Below are positions 1-9,043 of a stretch of DNA of 64,000 nt, piece after piece; the first letter of the stretch is position 1, and each line of letters starts with the position of its first letter. The notes under the pieces were generated by a model. That model was not told where the DNA came from. It did no database searches and saw nothing but the letters and a program-made list of their open reading frames with translations. A program made the translations under genes and the position numbers. Source of the DNA: Arthrobacter sp. 31Y (GTDB lineage Bacteria > Actinomycetota > Actinomycetes > Actinomycetales > Micrococcaceae); the NCBI RefSeq assembly GCF_000526335.1, contig NZ_JAFW01000001.1, positions 3,038,001 to 3,102,000 of the forward strand. The letters run 5' to 3'.

Positions 1-27
1 CTGCCGCCGATCGAAAGCCTCATTCCT

Positions 28-582
28 GTGACCGACGCATTGACCGATGAAGCGCTACATGCACTCAAGGGCAATAACGCGGAACTGTTCGGCGCCGTCT
101 ACCAGGCGTACGCCGGCCAGGTTCTCGGTTATCTGACGGCTAAGGGTGTATCAGATCCGGAAGCAGTCACGCAGGACGTGTTCCTTGCCGTCCTGCCCCG
201 GCTGGATGACATCAGCGGCGGGGTCCATGGCCTCCGGACCTTCATTTTCTCGGTGGCTCATGCCCGCATGGTGGACGAGCATCGGAAGCAAAGCAGGTCG
301 CCGGAACACCACGAGTTTGAGCCGGACCGGGATACCCGGGAGGTGAGTTCCGCAGAGACGGAAGCTATGGGACTCTTGGCGCCCAAGGAGGTCATGAGAC
401 TCCTGGACTACCTCGGCGACGAGCAGCGAGAGGTCTTGACCCTTCGCATCGTGGCAGGCCTGACCGTTGAGCAGGTTGCCGACATCATGGGGAAATCCGC
501 CGGGGCAGTTAAACAGCTGCAGCGGCGGGCACTTGTTACACTCCGTGAGCATTCGGCTGTAAAGGAATACGTGGCGCCATGA
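28..582 (+). CDS. ECF-type RNA polymerase sigma factor
   Basis: A 184-residue sigma-70 family protein. A sigma region 2-like segment covers about residues 12-90 (LFGAVYQAYAGQVLGYL, then an AVTQDVF segment), and a region 4 helix-turn-helix covers about residues 125-175 (EQREVLTLRIVAGLTVEQVA). Such proteins direct RNA polymerase to a small regulon, usually under control of a membrane anti-sigma factor. The stop overlaps the next start by 4 nt (ATGA), so the two are translationally coupled. The GTG at 28 has no clear ribosome site and the frame stays open back to base 1, so the true start may lie outside the window. The subgroup is unknown. Confidence 0.85.
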   Translation: MTDALTDEALHALKGNNAELFGAVYQAYAGQVLGYLTAKGVSDPEAVTQDVFLAVLPRLDDISGGVHGLRTFIFSVAHARMVDEHRKQSRSPEHHEFEPDRDTREVSSAETEAMGLLAPKEVMRLLDYLGDEQREVLTLRIVAGLTVEQVADIMGKSAGAVKQLQRRALVTLREHSAVKEYVAP

Positions 583-1424
583 CATCAAGGGATAGCGAAC
601 GCGAAGCGATGGTGGACGAGCTACTGCTCGACGCCGATGCCGCCGACTCGTCTGACGTCCGGCTTGCTCTCCTCTCCATGGGGTCCTTCGCCAACCTTGC
701 GGCACCAACTCCGGGTGCGGAGCTTTCCGCCATGCTGGCTGGCCCGCACGATGAAGTCAGCAAACGCCGTTGGAGGCACAAGCACCGCACCGCCGTAATA
801 GGCGTTGCCGTGGTGGCAGCCATGGGCTTGGGCGTCAGTGGAGTTGCTGCCTCAAGCTCCGGGTTCACCCGAAACCCGTCCTTCATAGATGAACTTCTGG
901 GCAACGTCCGGCCGCAACCGGCAGCCGCCGCGCCAGTACTGCCGATTCCCGACGCCCCGCGCGTCATCACGGAACCCGCCCCGGTGACGGACCCAGCTGC
1001 GATTCCGACCATCCCGGCCGCTGGTTCCATACCGGTGCCCGGCAGTGTTGCACCTCCCGAAACGCCGGCACAGGCACAGGCACAGCCGCAGGTTCAGGCA
1101 CCGCAGCAGGCACCTGTCGTGGTTCAAGCACCTGCCGCTGCCACGAAACAGCCCTCCTCTGGCGCCGCCCCACAGCCCAATACTCCGCCAAATCCAGCCC
1201 TGAGCCCGCAGGCAAAGCCCGGCTCGGGCAACGAGGGGAAGCAGCAAGCCGCCAGGCCCGATGCTTCGCTGCAGGGTGCCGGTAAACCAGCAAAGACTTT
1301 GCCCGGGGCGGATGGAGCCAAACCAGGACACCTGCCTCCCGGACTCGGCAACGAGCGGGCCGAAGAGCAGTTCAAGGACGCCGCGAATAAGTGGAAGCAG
1401 TGGCTTAAACGCGGCGACCACTAA
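579..1424 (+). CDS. Single-pass membrane protein with Pro/Ala/Gln-rich tail, possible anti-sigma partner
   Basis: A 281-residue protein coupled to the sigma factor by a 4-nt overlap. The N-terminal 65 residues are acidic and cytoplasmic-like. A basic patch (SKRRWRHKHR) precedes one membrane helix at about residues 71-92. The rest is a low-complexity Pro/Ala/Gln-rich stretch of about 190 residues, predicted outside the membrane, with a charged C-terminus. Position and topology suggest an anti-sigma factor or a membrane protein co-regulated with the sigma factor. No zinc-binding anti-sigma motif (HxxxCxxC) is visible, so this role is inferred from context only. Confidence 0.6.
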   Translation: MTSRDSEREAMVDELLLDADAADSSDVRLALLSMGSFANLAAPTPGAELSAMLAGPHDEVSKRRWRHKHRTAVIGVAVVAAMGLGVSGVAASSSGFTRNPSFIDELLGNVRPQPAAAAPVLPIPDAPRVITEPAPVTDPAAIPTIPAAGSIPVPGSVAPPETPAQAQAQPQVQAPQQAPVVVQAPAAATKQPSSGAAPQPNTPPNPALSPQAKPGSGNEGKQQAARPDASLQGAGKPAKTLPGADGAKPGHLPPGLGNERAEEQFKDAANKWKQWLKRGDH

Positions 1425-1427
1425 GAG

Positions 1428-1922
1428 TTAGGCAAGCACCTGCCGCTTGGAAGAGATCACGCCGGTGTCGAAGCCGGCCAGGTGGAGCCCGCCATGGAAT
1501 CGGGCGTGTTCGATCTTCACGCAGCGGTCCATCACCACGTTGAGGCCCGCCGTCTCGGCATCCCGGGCAACGTCCTCGTGCCAAGAACCAAGTTGGAGCC
1601 ACAAGGTCTTGGCCCCCGCCGCGACGGCTTCATCCAGCACTCCGGGGAGGTCGTCGTGCTTGCGGAACACGTCCACGATGTCCGGGGTCTCGGGCAGATC
1701 CGCCAGTGACGCGTACGTCGGTTGGCCCAGGATTTCCTTGACCACGGGGTTCACGAAGTACACCTTGTAGCGCGTTGACGACTGCAGGTAGGTGGCCACG
1801 AAGTAGCTGGCCCGGGACGGTTTGTCCGAGGCCCCCACAATGGCGATGGACTTGGCCTGGCGCAGGAGTGACAGGCGCTCGGGCGCGGAAGGGCCTTCCC
1901 ACGTGCGTTCTGCGGTGCTCAT
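1428..1922 (-). CDS. CoA-binding domain protein (YccU-like)
   Basis: A 164-residue Rossmann-type CoA-binding domain protein. The nucleotide loop reads SIAIVGASDKPSRASYFVA, and the family's C-terminal motif is present as MDRCVKIEH. The family resembles the CoA-binding part of succinyl-CoA and acyl-CoA synthetases (NDP-forming) but lacks the catalytic modules; its cellular role is not established. It is the last gene of the acs-sfnG-metY operon and its start overlaps the metY stop by 4 nt. A second, shorter relative lies at 6796-7221 on the other side of the operon. Confidence 0.85.
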   Translation of the reverse strand: MSTAERTWEGPSAPERLSLLRQAKSIAIVGASDKPSRASYFVATYLQSSTRYKVYFVNPVVKEILGQPTYASLADLPETPDIVDVFRKHDDLPGVLDEAVAAGAKTLWLQLGSWHEDVARDAETAGLNVVMDRCVKIEHARFHGGLHLAGFDTGVISSKRQVLA

Positions 1923-3277
1923 GCTTTCGCTCCTACAGTCTGGGTGCCAACAGTGCAGGCTTCCACGGGTTCTTCAACAACCGCGGAATCAGCCGACTGT
2001 GCTTCGGTCAGTGCCTGATCGAGGTCCCAAAGGATGTCTTCCAAATCCTCCAGGCCCACGGAAATGCGGACCAGGTCCTCGGGGACACCGGCGGACTCGA
2101 GCTGTTCGGCGCTGAGCTGCTGGTGCGTAGTGGACCCGGGGTGGATGACCAGCGTGCGCGAATCGCCAACGTTGGCCAAGTGCGAGGCCAACTGCAAGGA
2201 TTCGATGAACTTCTGCCCCGCCGCGCGTCCGCCGGCCACACCGAACGAGAACACAGAACCCGGCCCCTTGGGCAGATACTTTTGTGCTCGTTCGAAGTGC
2301 GGGTGTGAGGGCAGACCGGAGTAGTTCACGTAGGCCACGCGGGGATCGGCGTCGAGCCACTCGGCCACAGCCTGTGCGTTCTTCAGGTGCTCGTCCAGGC
2401 GCTGGGGGAGTGTTTCAACGCCCTGCAAGAGCTGAAAAGCGGACAGCGGTGAGAGAGCCGGACCAATGTCGCGCAGATGCTCGCAGCGCAGCTTGGTGAG
2501 GAAGCCGTACTCGCCGAAGTTGCCCCACCAAGAGACATTTCCGTAGGAGGGCACCGGCTCGGTCATCATGGGGAACTTGCCGTTGCCCCAGTTGAAGCGT
2601 CCGCTCTCCACGATCACGCCGCCAAGGGTGGTGCCGTGTCCGCCCAGGAACTTCGTGGCTGAGTGGATCACGATGTCGGCGCCGTGCTCGAACGGCCGCA
2701 CGAGGTAAGGCGTGCTCAAGGTGGCGTCAACCACCAAGGGGATACCGGCGTCGTGCGCTACCTTGGCCAGCCCCGCGAGGTCCTGGACTTCCGACGACGG
2801 GTTGGCCACCACCTCGACGAAGAGCGCCTTGGTGTTCTCCTGAATGGCTGCGGCGTAATCGGCCGGATCCGTTCCGGGCACGAACGTGGTGTCCACGCCA
2901 AAGCGGCGAAGGGACACGTCCAGCTGCGTGACCGTGCCGCCGTAGAGCTGCGATGCCGCCACGATGTGGTCGCCGGACTGGGTCAGCGCGGCGAAAGTAA
3001 TGAACTCGGCAGCCATGCCCGACGACGTTGCTACCGCCCCGATGCCGCCCTCAAGAGAAGCGATGCGTTCTTCGAAAGCGGCCACCGTGGGGTTGCCGAT
3101 GCGCGAGTAGATGTTGCCGTACTTCTGCAGGGCGAAGAGGTTCGCGGCATCGTTGGTGTCCTTGAACACGAAGGAGGTGGTCTGGTAGATCGGCACCGCG
3201 CGGGCACCGTGCTCGGCGTCGGGAGTTCCGCCGGCATGCAGGGCGCGGGTGCGGAAACCGAAGGTGCGGTCAGCCAT
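1919..3277 (-). CDS. metY: O-acetylhomoserine (O-acetylserine) sulfhydrylase
   Basis: A 452-residue Cys/Met-metabolism PLP enzyme of the MetY type, which makes homocysteine from O-acetylhomoserine and sulfide. The N-terminus ([12 protein letters not shown], then [15 protein letters not shown]) is typical of the family. The PLP lysine lies in [16 protein letters not shown], and the C-terminal [10 protein letters not shown] and VRISVGLED motifs are present. Length is normal. The start overlaps the upstream sfnG stop by one base (TAATG). The operon context with a sulfone monooxygenase points to use of sulfur released from organosulfur compounds, though sulfite-to-sulfide steps are not in this window. 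Confidence 0.93.
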   Translation of the reverse strand: MADRTFGFRTRALHAGGTPDAEHGARAVPIYQTTSFVFKDTNDAANLFALQKYGNIYSRIGNPTVAAFEERIASLEGGIGAVATSSGMAAEFITFAALTQSGDHIVAASQLYGGTVTQLDVSLRRFGVDTTFVPGTDPADYAAAIQENTKALFVEVVANPSSEVQDLAGLAKVAHDAGIPLVVDATLSTPYLVRPFEHGADIVIHSATKFLGGHGTTLGGVIVESGRFNWGNGKFPMMTEPVPSYGNVSWWGNFGEYGFLTKLRCEHLRDIGPALSPLSAFQLLQGVETLPQRLDEHLKNAQAVAEWLDADPRVAYVNYSGLPSHPHFERAQKYLPKGPGSVFSFGVAGGRAAGQKFIESLQLASHLANVGDSRTLVIHPGSTTHQQLSAEQLESAGVPEDLVRISVGLEDLEDILWDLDQALTEAQSADSAVVEEPVEACTVGTQTVGAKA

Positions 3278-4467
3278 TAGACGGCCACCGATTCGGCGAC
3301 GGGAGTGTTGGAGAGATCCAGCTCGGTGCCGTTCTTGCGGGCAAGGTCAGCCTCGAGTTCGCGGACGATCGGCAGGATGTCCTGGCCGAACGCGGCGACT
3401 TCTTCCTGGAAGTGCAGGTAACCGGTGAGGAACAGGTTCACGCCGATCTTCTTGTACTCCACGATCCTCTCGGCAATCTGCTCCGGGGTGCCGATCAGCT
3501 GGGTCTTGAAACCGTCGTTGTATTGGACCAGGTCCTCGAAGGAGGAATCAGCCCACATGCCCTTGCCGTCCTTGGTGGACGGGCCGGCTTCCTGCACGGC
3601 GTCCCGGAACCCCTGGACTGCGGGCTTGTGTGCCTTCTCCACGATCTCGCGGAGGGTATCGCGGGCTTCCTTCTCCGAATCGCGGGCAATGACGAAGCCG
3701 TTGAGGCCGAACTTCGGCAAGGACAGTGCGCCCTCGGTGCCGCGTTTCGTCTCATTGGACGCAGCAACAACGCCGGCGATGTTCTCCTTGAAGCCTTCAA
3801 GGTCCTTGCCGTTGGAGAAGTACCAATCGGCGACGCGACCGGCCGTGGCTTGTGCCGCCGTCGAGTTTCCACCGAAGAAGACTTCCGGGTGGGCGCGGCC
3901 GGGAACGTCAACGGGTGCTGGGTTGAGGGTGAAGTCGGTGATGTTGTAGTACTTGCCGCCCTGGCTGTAGCCCTGCTCGGTCCACAGGCCGCGGAGGACC
4001 TTGATGAATTCCTCGGTGCGGACGTAGCGTTCGTCGTGCTCCAGCCATTCGAGGCCGAAGTTGGTGAACTCGCTCTTGAGCCAGCCGGAGACGATGTTGA
4101 CGGCAGCGCGACCGTTGGAGATGTGGTCGGCGGTGATGATGAATTTTGCCAGCACGCCGGGGTGCCACATGCCCGGGTGGACGGCGGCGATGACTTTGAG
4201 GCGCTCGGTCGCAGCCAGCAGGGCAAGGCTGAACGACGTTGCTTCGTGCTGCTTGTCCGCGCCGTAGGAAGCGGCGTAGCGGGTCTGGGTGAGGGCGTAT
4301 TCGAAGCCGGAGTTTTCGGCGATCTGCGCCAGCTTCTTGTTGTAGTCGAAGTCCCAACCGGTTCGCTGCTCGATGGTGGACACCACCAAACCACCGGAAA
4401 CGTTGGGAACCCAATAGGCAAACTTGAGCGGTTCGGAGAGCCGTGCGACGTTGCTGATCTCAGTCAT
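3277..4467 (-). CDS. sfnG: FMNH2-dependent dimethylsulfone monooxygenase-like protein
   Basis: A 396-residue luciferase-like flavin monooxygenase. The N-terminus (FAYWVPNVSGGLVVSTIEQR) and later NIVSGW and EWLEHDERYVRTEEFI motifs match the SfnG branch as I know it. SfnG converts dimethyl sulfone to methanesulfinate using reduced FMN from a separate reductase; no such reductase is in this window. It sits between acs and metY with 4-nt and 1-nt overlaps, which supports a sulfur-scavenging unit. The substrate is inferred from family membership; a related alkyl sulfone or another LLM substrate is possible. Confidence 0.82.
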   Translation of the reverse strand: MTEISNVARLSEPLKFAYWVPNVSGGLVVSTIEQRTGWDFDYNKKLAQIAENSGFEYALTQTRYAASYGADKQHEATSFSLALLAATERLKVIAAVHPGMWHPGVLAKFIITADHISNGRAAVNIVSGWLKSEFTNFGLEWLEHDERYVRTEEFIKVLRGLWTEQGYSQGGKYYNITDFTLNPAPVDVPGRAHPEVFFGGNSTAAQATAGRVADWYFSNGKDLEGFKENIAGVVAASNETKRGTEGALSLPKFGLNGFVIARDSEKEARDTLREIVEKAHKPAVQGFRDAVQEAGPSTKDGKGMWADSSFEDLVQYNDGFKTQLIGTPEQIAERIVEYKKIGVNLFLTGYLHFQEEVAAFGQDILPIVRELEADLARKNGTELDLSNTPVAESVAV

Positions 4468-6578
4468 GAATTTTCCTTTACTAGGGCCCGCTCGCGCAGG
4501 ACGTCCTGGATTCCGGCAATTGCCGGTTCGTTTTGGAGTGAGGTGGTATCGCCCAGGGCGGACCCCTCAAAGAGTTGGGTCAGCAGCCGGCGCATGATCT
4601 TGCCGCTGCGGGTCTTGGGTACGTCAGCCACCACGACGACGTCGCGCGGCTTGGCGATGGGGCCGATCTCCTTGGCCACGTGGTTGCGCAGCGTATTGGC
4701 GACGTGGGCGGCTGACTGGCTGGATGTGTCATCTGAGGCGTCGCCTCGAAGGACGACGAACGCGACGACGGCGTGGCCGGTGGTGGGATCGGCCACCGGA
4801 CAAACCCCGGCTTCCACCACGTCCGGATGCGAAACCAAAGCGGACTCGATCTCGATGGTGGACAGCAAATGCCCGGAGACATTGAGGGTGTCGTCCACGC
4901 GCCCGAGGATCCAAATGTCGCCGTCGGAATCGTATTTCGCACCGTCGCCGGCAAGGAACCAACCCTGCTCGGCGTACTGGCTCCAATAGGAATCGAAGTA
5001 GCGGCGCGGGTTGCCCCAAACCGTCCTGGCAATGGCGGGGCCGGGACGGTCCACCACGATGAAGCCCTGGACGCCGGGCTCTGAAAGGGCTCCGGTCTCA
5101 TCCACTACCCGCGTGCTCACACCGGGAAGTGGCCGTGCGGCGCAGCCCGGCTTGAACTCCGTATCCGTGGGGGCGGGGGACATGATGGTGGCGCCTGTTT
5201 CGGACTGCCACCACGTGTCCACCATGGGAGCCGTGCCGCCGCCGATGTTGTCGCGGAGCCAGCGCCAGGCCTCGGGATTCACGGCTTCGCCTACTGTGCC
5301 CAGGAGCCGGATGGACGAGAAATCGTAGCTGTCCGGGACGCCGTCCGGGAACCATCCCATGAGGGAGCGGACCAGCGTGGGCGCTGTGTAGTACTGGGTG
5401 ACCTTATAGCGTTCGATGATCTCGAAATGCCGGCCGGGATGAGGGGTGTTGGGCGTGCCCTCAAAGATCACCTGGGTGACGCCGTTGGAGAGCGGTCCGT
5501 AAATCTCGTAGGTGTGGGCGGTGACCCATGCCAGGTCAGCGGTGCACCAGTGCACATCGCTGTCCCGCAGCTCAGGGTCCGGGTTGCTGAACAGGTACTC
5601 GAAACTCCACGACGCCTGCGTGAGGTAGCCGCCCGAAGTATGCACCAGGCCTTTGGGCTTTTCCGTGGTCCCGGAGGTGTACATGATGAACAGGGGAGTC
5701 TCGGCGTCAAATGCCTCGGGCTCGTGGACGTCGGAGGCGGTGTCCACGACGTCATGCCACCACACGTCGCGGCCTTCCTGCATGGTGACGGTGTGAAGGT
5801 CCTCGGCGGGAGTGGTCCGGTTGATGACCAGAACCCGTTCAATCGCATTGTCACCGGCGACGGCGGCATCTGCATTCGCCTTGACCGGCACTGCCACCCC
5901 GCGGCGGAACTGCCCATCTGTGGTAACCAGCAGTTTCGCTTGCGTGTCCTCCACGCGGAAGCGGAGCGCCTCGGCCGAGAAACCGCCGAAGACCAACGAG
6001 TGGATGGCTCCGATGCGGGCCACAGCGAGGGTGATGATGACGGTCTCGGGAATCACCGGAAGGTAGATGACCACGCGATCACCCTTGGTGATGCCAAGTT
6101 CCAGGAGTGCGTTCGCGGCCTTGGATACCTCGCTTTGCAACTCCGCGTAGGTGATGGCACGCCGGTCACCCGGTTCGCCTTCGAAGTACAGGGCTACCTT
6201 GTCACCGCTGCCCGCGATGACGTGCCGGTCCACGCAGTTGTACGCGACGTTGAGTTTGCCGCCGTCGAACCACTTAATGTCAGGCCCCTGGCCCGCTTCC
6301 ACATCCGTGGGTTTCCAACTGTGCGCGGTGTGCCAGGGCGCAGCCCAGTGCAGGCGGCGGGCTTGCTCTTCCTAGAAGCCAACGGCCGAGCCGCGTTCAT
6401 CAAAACCGCGTTGACGCGCCCGCTCGCCCAAGTCGGCGCCGTGCACTGCGCCGTCCGTGGGCTCAGTCGAGGACCATCCCGAAGAGCCGTGAAGGGAGCC
6501 GGGCGCGTCAAGCAGCCCTGCTTCAGAGGCCGTCGCGTCCGAAGTGGTGTGTGAAATTTTGGGTACGGCAGACGTCAT
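4464..6578 (-). pseudogene. acs: Acetyl-CoA synthetase interrupted by in-frame TAG at codon 69
   Basis: AMP-forming acetyl-CoA synthetase. The adenylation loop YTSGTTEKPKG, the PKTRSGKIMRRLL motif with the acetylatable lysine, and the N-terminal NVAYNCVDRHV motif are all clear. The natural start appears to be ATG at 6578, with a GGAG ribosome site 7 nt upstream. From there the frame reads to 4464 except for TAG at 6374-6372, in the context GF-stop-EEQARRLHW where family members usually have FW-EQARRL. One base change (TGG to TAG) explains it. A shorter product could start at GTG 6302 (612 residues), but no ribosome site is visible there. The gene heads a translationally coupled operon, so the stop may be polar. 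Sequencing error and suppression remain possible. Confidence 0.85.
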
Positions 6579-6795
6579 GGGAAATCTCCATGCCTGGAGT
6601 CGGCGCGGTGCGAACAAAGGGATGGTCGCCCTCTGCATCGCCGGGATGGTCGTTCTCCACTAAAGCCGATCGTTCATTTCGCTCATAATCGGGCGGTCGC
6701 TAGGCGTAATATTCACCGTTACGGCCGATGAACCCGTCAAAGATGCAGAATATTCGGCAAAGTTGCTTCTACGGCGCCGGGAGTAAGCTTGGGTC

Positions 6796-7221
6796 ATGAT
6801 GCATGTCAACGATCCGGCCGTCGTGGAGCGGTTGATGCGAACAAAGGGCACCTGGGCGATAGTCGGCCTCAGCACCAATCAATGGCGCTCCGCCTATGAC
6901 GTCTCGCTCTACGTCCGGGACAAGATGGGCATGGAGATCATACCAATCAACCTCAAGGGCGAGGATGTGCACGGAGAAAAGGGCTACAAATCCCTGGCGG
7001 AGATCCCCGAGGCCAGACACCCCATCGATGTTGTGGACTGCTTCGTCAACTCCCAACGCGTGGGGGCGGTCATCGACCAGGCGATTGCGATCGGAGCCAA
7101 GGCCGTGTGGCTTCAGCTGGGCGTGTTCGATGACGAAGCCACGCAGCGTGCGCAGGACGCAGGACTCGAGGTCGTGGTGAACTCCTGCCCGGCACGCGAG
7201 GGCTGGCATTACGGCTTGTAA
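6796..7221 (+). CDS. CoA-binding domain protein, short paralogue
   Basis: A 141-residue CoA-binding Rossmann protein (TWAIVGLSTNQWRSAYDVSLY; then GAKAVWLQLG). It is related to the gene at 1428-1922 but ends in VVVNSCPAREGWHYGL instead of the usual DRCxKxE motif. It is divergent from acs, with about 220 bases between the inferred starts, so the two units may share regulation. An ATG two codons into the frame (6799) is an equally possible start. Function is unknown beyond likely CoA or nucleotide binding. Confidence 0.82.
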   Translation: MMHVNDPAVVERLMRTKGTWAIVGLSTNQWRSAYDVSLYVRDKMGMEIIPINLKGEDVHGEKGYKSLAEIPEARHPIDVVDCFVNSQRVGAVIDQAIAIGAKAVWLQLGVFDDEATQRAQDAGLEVVVNSCPAREGWHYGL

Positions 7222-7285
7222 TTCGCCGGACGGTTTCCTCTGCTAGATTTCACCTGAATCATTTCTTGAGTCTTGGGGGACAGCC

Positions 7286-8161
7286 ATGTTCGGCGGCCGA
7301 TCTGCGATGCCATTTTCCACTCCCAGCAGACGGGCCATGCTCGGTGTCATGGGCGCTTCCGTGGTGGCCGGCCTGACGGCATGCGGTGCCGCAGAAACGT
7401 CGACGCCGGCGCAGACGCCCACTGGCGCTGCCGCCTCGCCCGAGGTGCCGGGGCCGAACGGCGCGCTGGCCGTGGGAGGCGAGGTTCCGACGTCGTCCGC
7501 TTCTCCAACGCCCACCGCCACCAAGCGCATCCGGCGTACCTTCATCCCGGACTATCAACTGCCGCCGATTGTGGGAGGGCTGGCACCGGTGATTACCAAG
7601 ATCGAGACCAAGCACCCCGTGGTATTCCTGACCATCGATGACGGCAACATCAAAACGCCGGAGTCCGTCAAGCTCATGGCGGAGTACGACTATCCTGCGT
7701 CACTCTTCCTTACCAGGGACACCGTTGCGGACAATCCGGCGTTCTTCAATGTGTTCAAAGCCCAGGGCAGCCTGATCGAGAATCACACTGTCACACACAA
7801 CATCAACATGGTGCGGCAGTGGGGCTACCAGCAGCAGGTGAACGACATGGTGGGAATGCAGGAGTACGCGTTCCAGCACTACGGACGCCGTCCCACCCTT
7901 TTCCGGCCACCGGGAGGCGCATACTCCAACGTGATGCGCCAAGCCGTTGCTGACGCAGGGATGAAGGCGATTGTGACGTGGGAGGCCAAGGCAAACGCCG
8001 GGAAGATGGACTATCAGGTGGGCAACTCCCTGCGTCCCGGCGATATTGTGCTCATGCACTTCCGGGCTGAGTTTGCAGCTGACTTGGCGGCCTTCCGCGC
8101 TGCCCAACTGGCCGCGGGACTTGAAGTCGTGTTGTTGGAGGACTTCCTGGGCGTCGCGTAG
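7286..8161 (+). CDS. Polysaccharide deacetylase lipoprotein (NodB domain, CE4)
   Basis: A 291-residue exported protein. The N-terminus has a paired arginine (SRRAMLGVMG), a hydrophobic stretch and a lipobox (LTAC, Cys about 33), so it is probably an anchored lipoprotein, possibly Tat-exported. A Pro/Ser/Thr linker follows. The CE4 motifs are complete: TIDDGN (motif 1, metal and base Asp), HTVTH (motif 2 metal histidines), FRPPGG (motif 3), and PGDIVLMHF near the end. Such enzymes remove acetyl groups from peptidoglycan, chitin or secreted polysaccharide. The next operons import amino-sugars, but no specific link is shown. A GGGGGA ribosome site precedes the ATG. Confidence 0.9.
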   Translation: MFGGRSAMPFSTPSRRAMLGVMGASVVAGLTACGAAETSTPAQTPTGAAASPEVPGPNGALAVGGEVPTSSASPTPTATKRIRRTFIPDYQLPPIVGGLAPVITKIETKHPVVFLTIDDGNIKTPESVKLMAEYDYPASLFLTRDTVADNPAFFNVFKAQGSLIENHTVTHNINMVRQWGYQQQVNDMVGMQEYAFQHYGRRPTLFRPPGGAYSNVMRQAVADAGMKAIVTWEAKANAGKMDYQVGNSLRPGDIVLMHFRAEFAADLAAFRAAQLAAGLEVVLLEDFLGVA

Positions 8162-8214
8162 GCGTGGCCCCCGGCAGCGTGGCCTCCGGCGTAGAGCGCC
8201 AGTAGGCTCTCCCC

Positions 8215-8625
8215 ATGGACGTTCCCACTCTTCGCGAGATCTGCCTCAGCTTTCCCGGCGTGTTCGAAGACTTCCCGTTCGGCCCCGAAACCTCCGTGTT
8301 CAAAGTGCGGTCCGCCGTCGCTGGCGGGGCCCGGCATGAGGCCAAGATGTTTGCGTTGTCCTCCATGGATCCGGACAACTGGTCCGTGAGCCTCAAGTGC
8401 GAGCCGGCGTTGGCTGAACAACTTCGCGCAGCAAATCCGGAGATCACCGGCGCCTGGCATATGAACAAGACCCATTGGAACGGAGTCCGCCTGGACGGGG
8501 CCCTTACTGATGACATGATCCGGGACATGGTGGAGGACTCCTATGACCTGGTGGTGGCCACGCTGAGCCGCAAGCAGCAGGAGCAACTCGGCTGGGCCAG
8601 GCTCGCAAAACGGCAGGGCTCCTGA
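8215..8625 (+). CDS. MmcQ/YjbR family protein
   Basis: A 136-residue protein of the YjbR/MmcQ (CyaY-like fold) family. Typical features are the early FPGVFEDFPFGPETSVFKV segment, a basic/hydrophobic strand region and NKTHWNGVRLDG near the end. The family is often called DNA-binding, but its role is not settled. It lies 53 bases after the deacetylase and may be co-transcribed with it. Confidence 0.85.
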   Translation: MDVPTLREICLSFPGVFEDFPFGPETSVFKVRSAVAGGARHEAKMFALSSMDPDNWSVSLKCEPALAEQLRAANPEITGAWHMNKTHWNGVRLDGALTDDMIRDMVEDSYDLVVATLSRKQQEQLGWARLAKRQGS

Positions 8626-9043
8626 CACGCCCGCAGACCCTCCCCACGGGGCTGACATGGGACTAGATTGATAGTGCATAGCTAGATGATTGCTTTGCGC
8701 GAAGGCGTCGGCTCGTTTCCGCGGGGTAAAAGGCGGCTCACCAAGGCCTTGGCGGAGTTCCGCTTGGCCCAAGAATGCGCGGTACCACTGGGAACTGAGC
8801 GGCAAAGGGTTGTAGCCCGGCATGCCATCACAGAGTGCGGAAAGGCCCTCGCAGATGGCCCGTAGAAAGATCACGCTTTGACAAATGTTGATCGAAAGTA
8901 CCAAGAAAGATTGATTTTCGATCATTCCTGGTGAATTATGTCACAGAAGGTTGGTGCTGCCAGAGCGCCAACCCAGACTGTCTGACTGAACGGCTATCCC
9001 GCCGCAACAGTCCTGACACTACGAGTCACTGGAGGGTTTAGAA
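8626..9043 (+). promoter_or_regulatory. Upstream region of the ngc-like operon with a 9-bp inverted repeat
   Basis: A gene-free stretch of 418 bases. It contains a TTGACA box at 8878-8883 and an inverted repeat TGATCGAAA (8889-8897) / TTTCGATCA (8916-8924) with an 18-base spacer. The arms look like a DeoR- or ROK-type operator, and the location suggests control of the sugar importer. No convincing -10 box was found. The ribosome site GGAGGG lies 8 nt before the ngcE-like ATG. No regulator gene is adjacent. Bases 8626-8870 show nothing recognisable. Confidence 0.5.

Noticed and set aside
3412..4989. Rightward open frame of 525 codons opposite sfnG/acs
   Set aside because: Antisense shadow of two recognised genes; no domain or start signal.
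6660..6795. AATATTC repeats between acs and the CoA-binding gene as an operator
   Set aside because: The pieces (TAATATTC, GAATATT) are short and not arranged as a clear palindrome or helical repeat.
8014..8925. Leftward 303-codon frame across the 8.2-8.9 kb region
   Set aside because: Overlaps the well-supported YjbR-type gene and the sugar-operon upstream region; no family signature.
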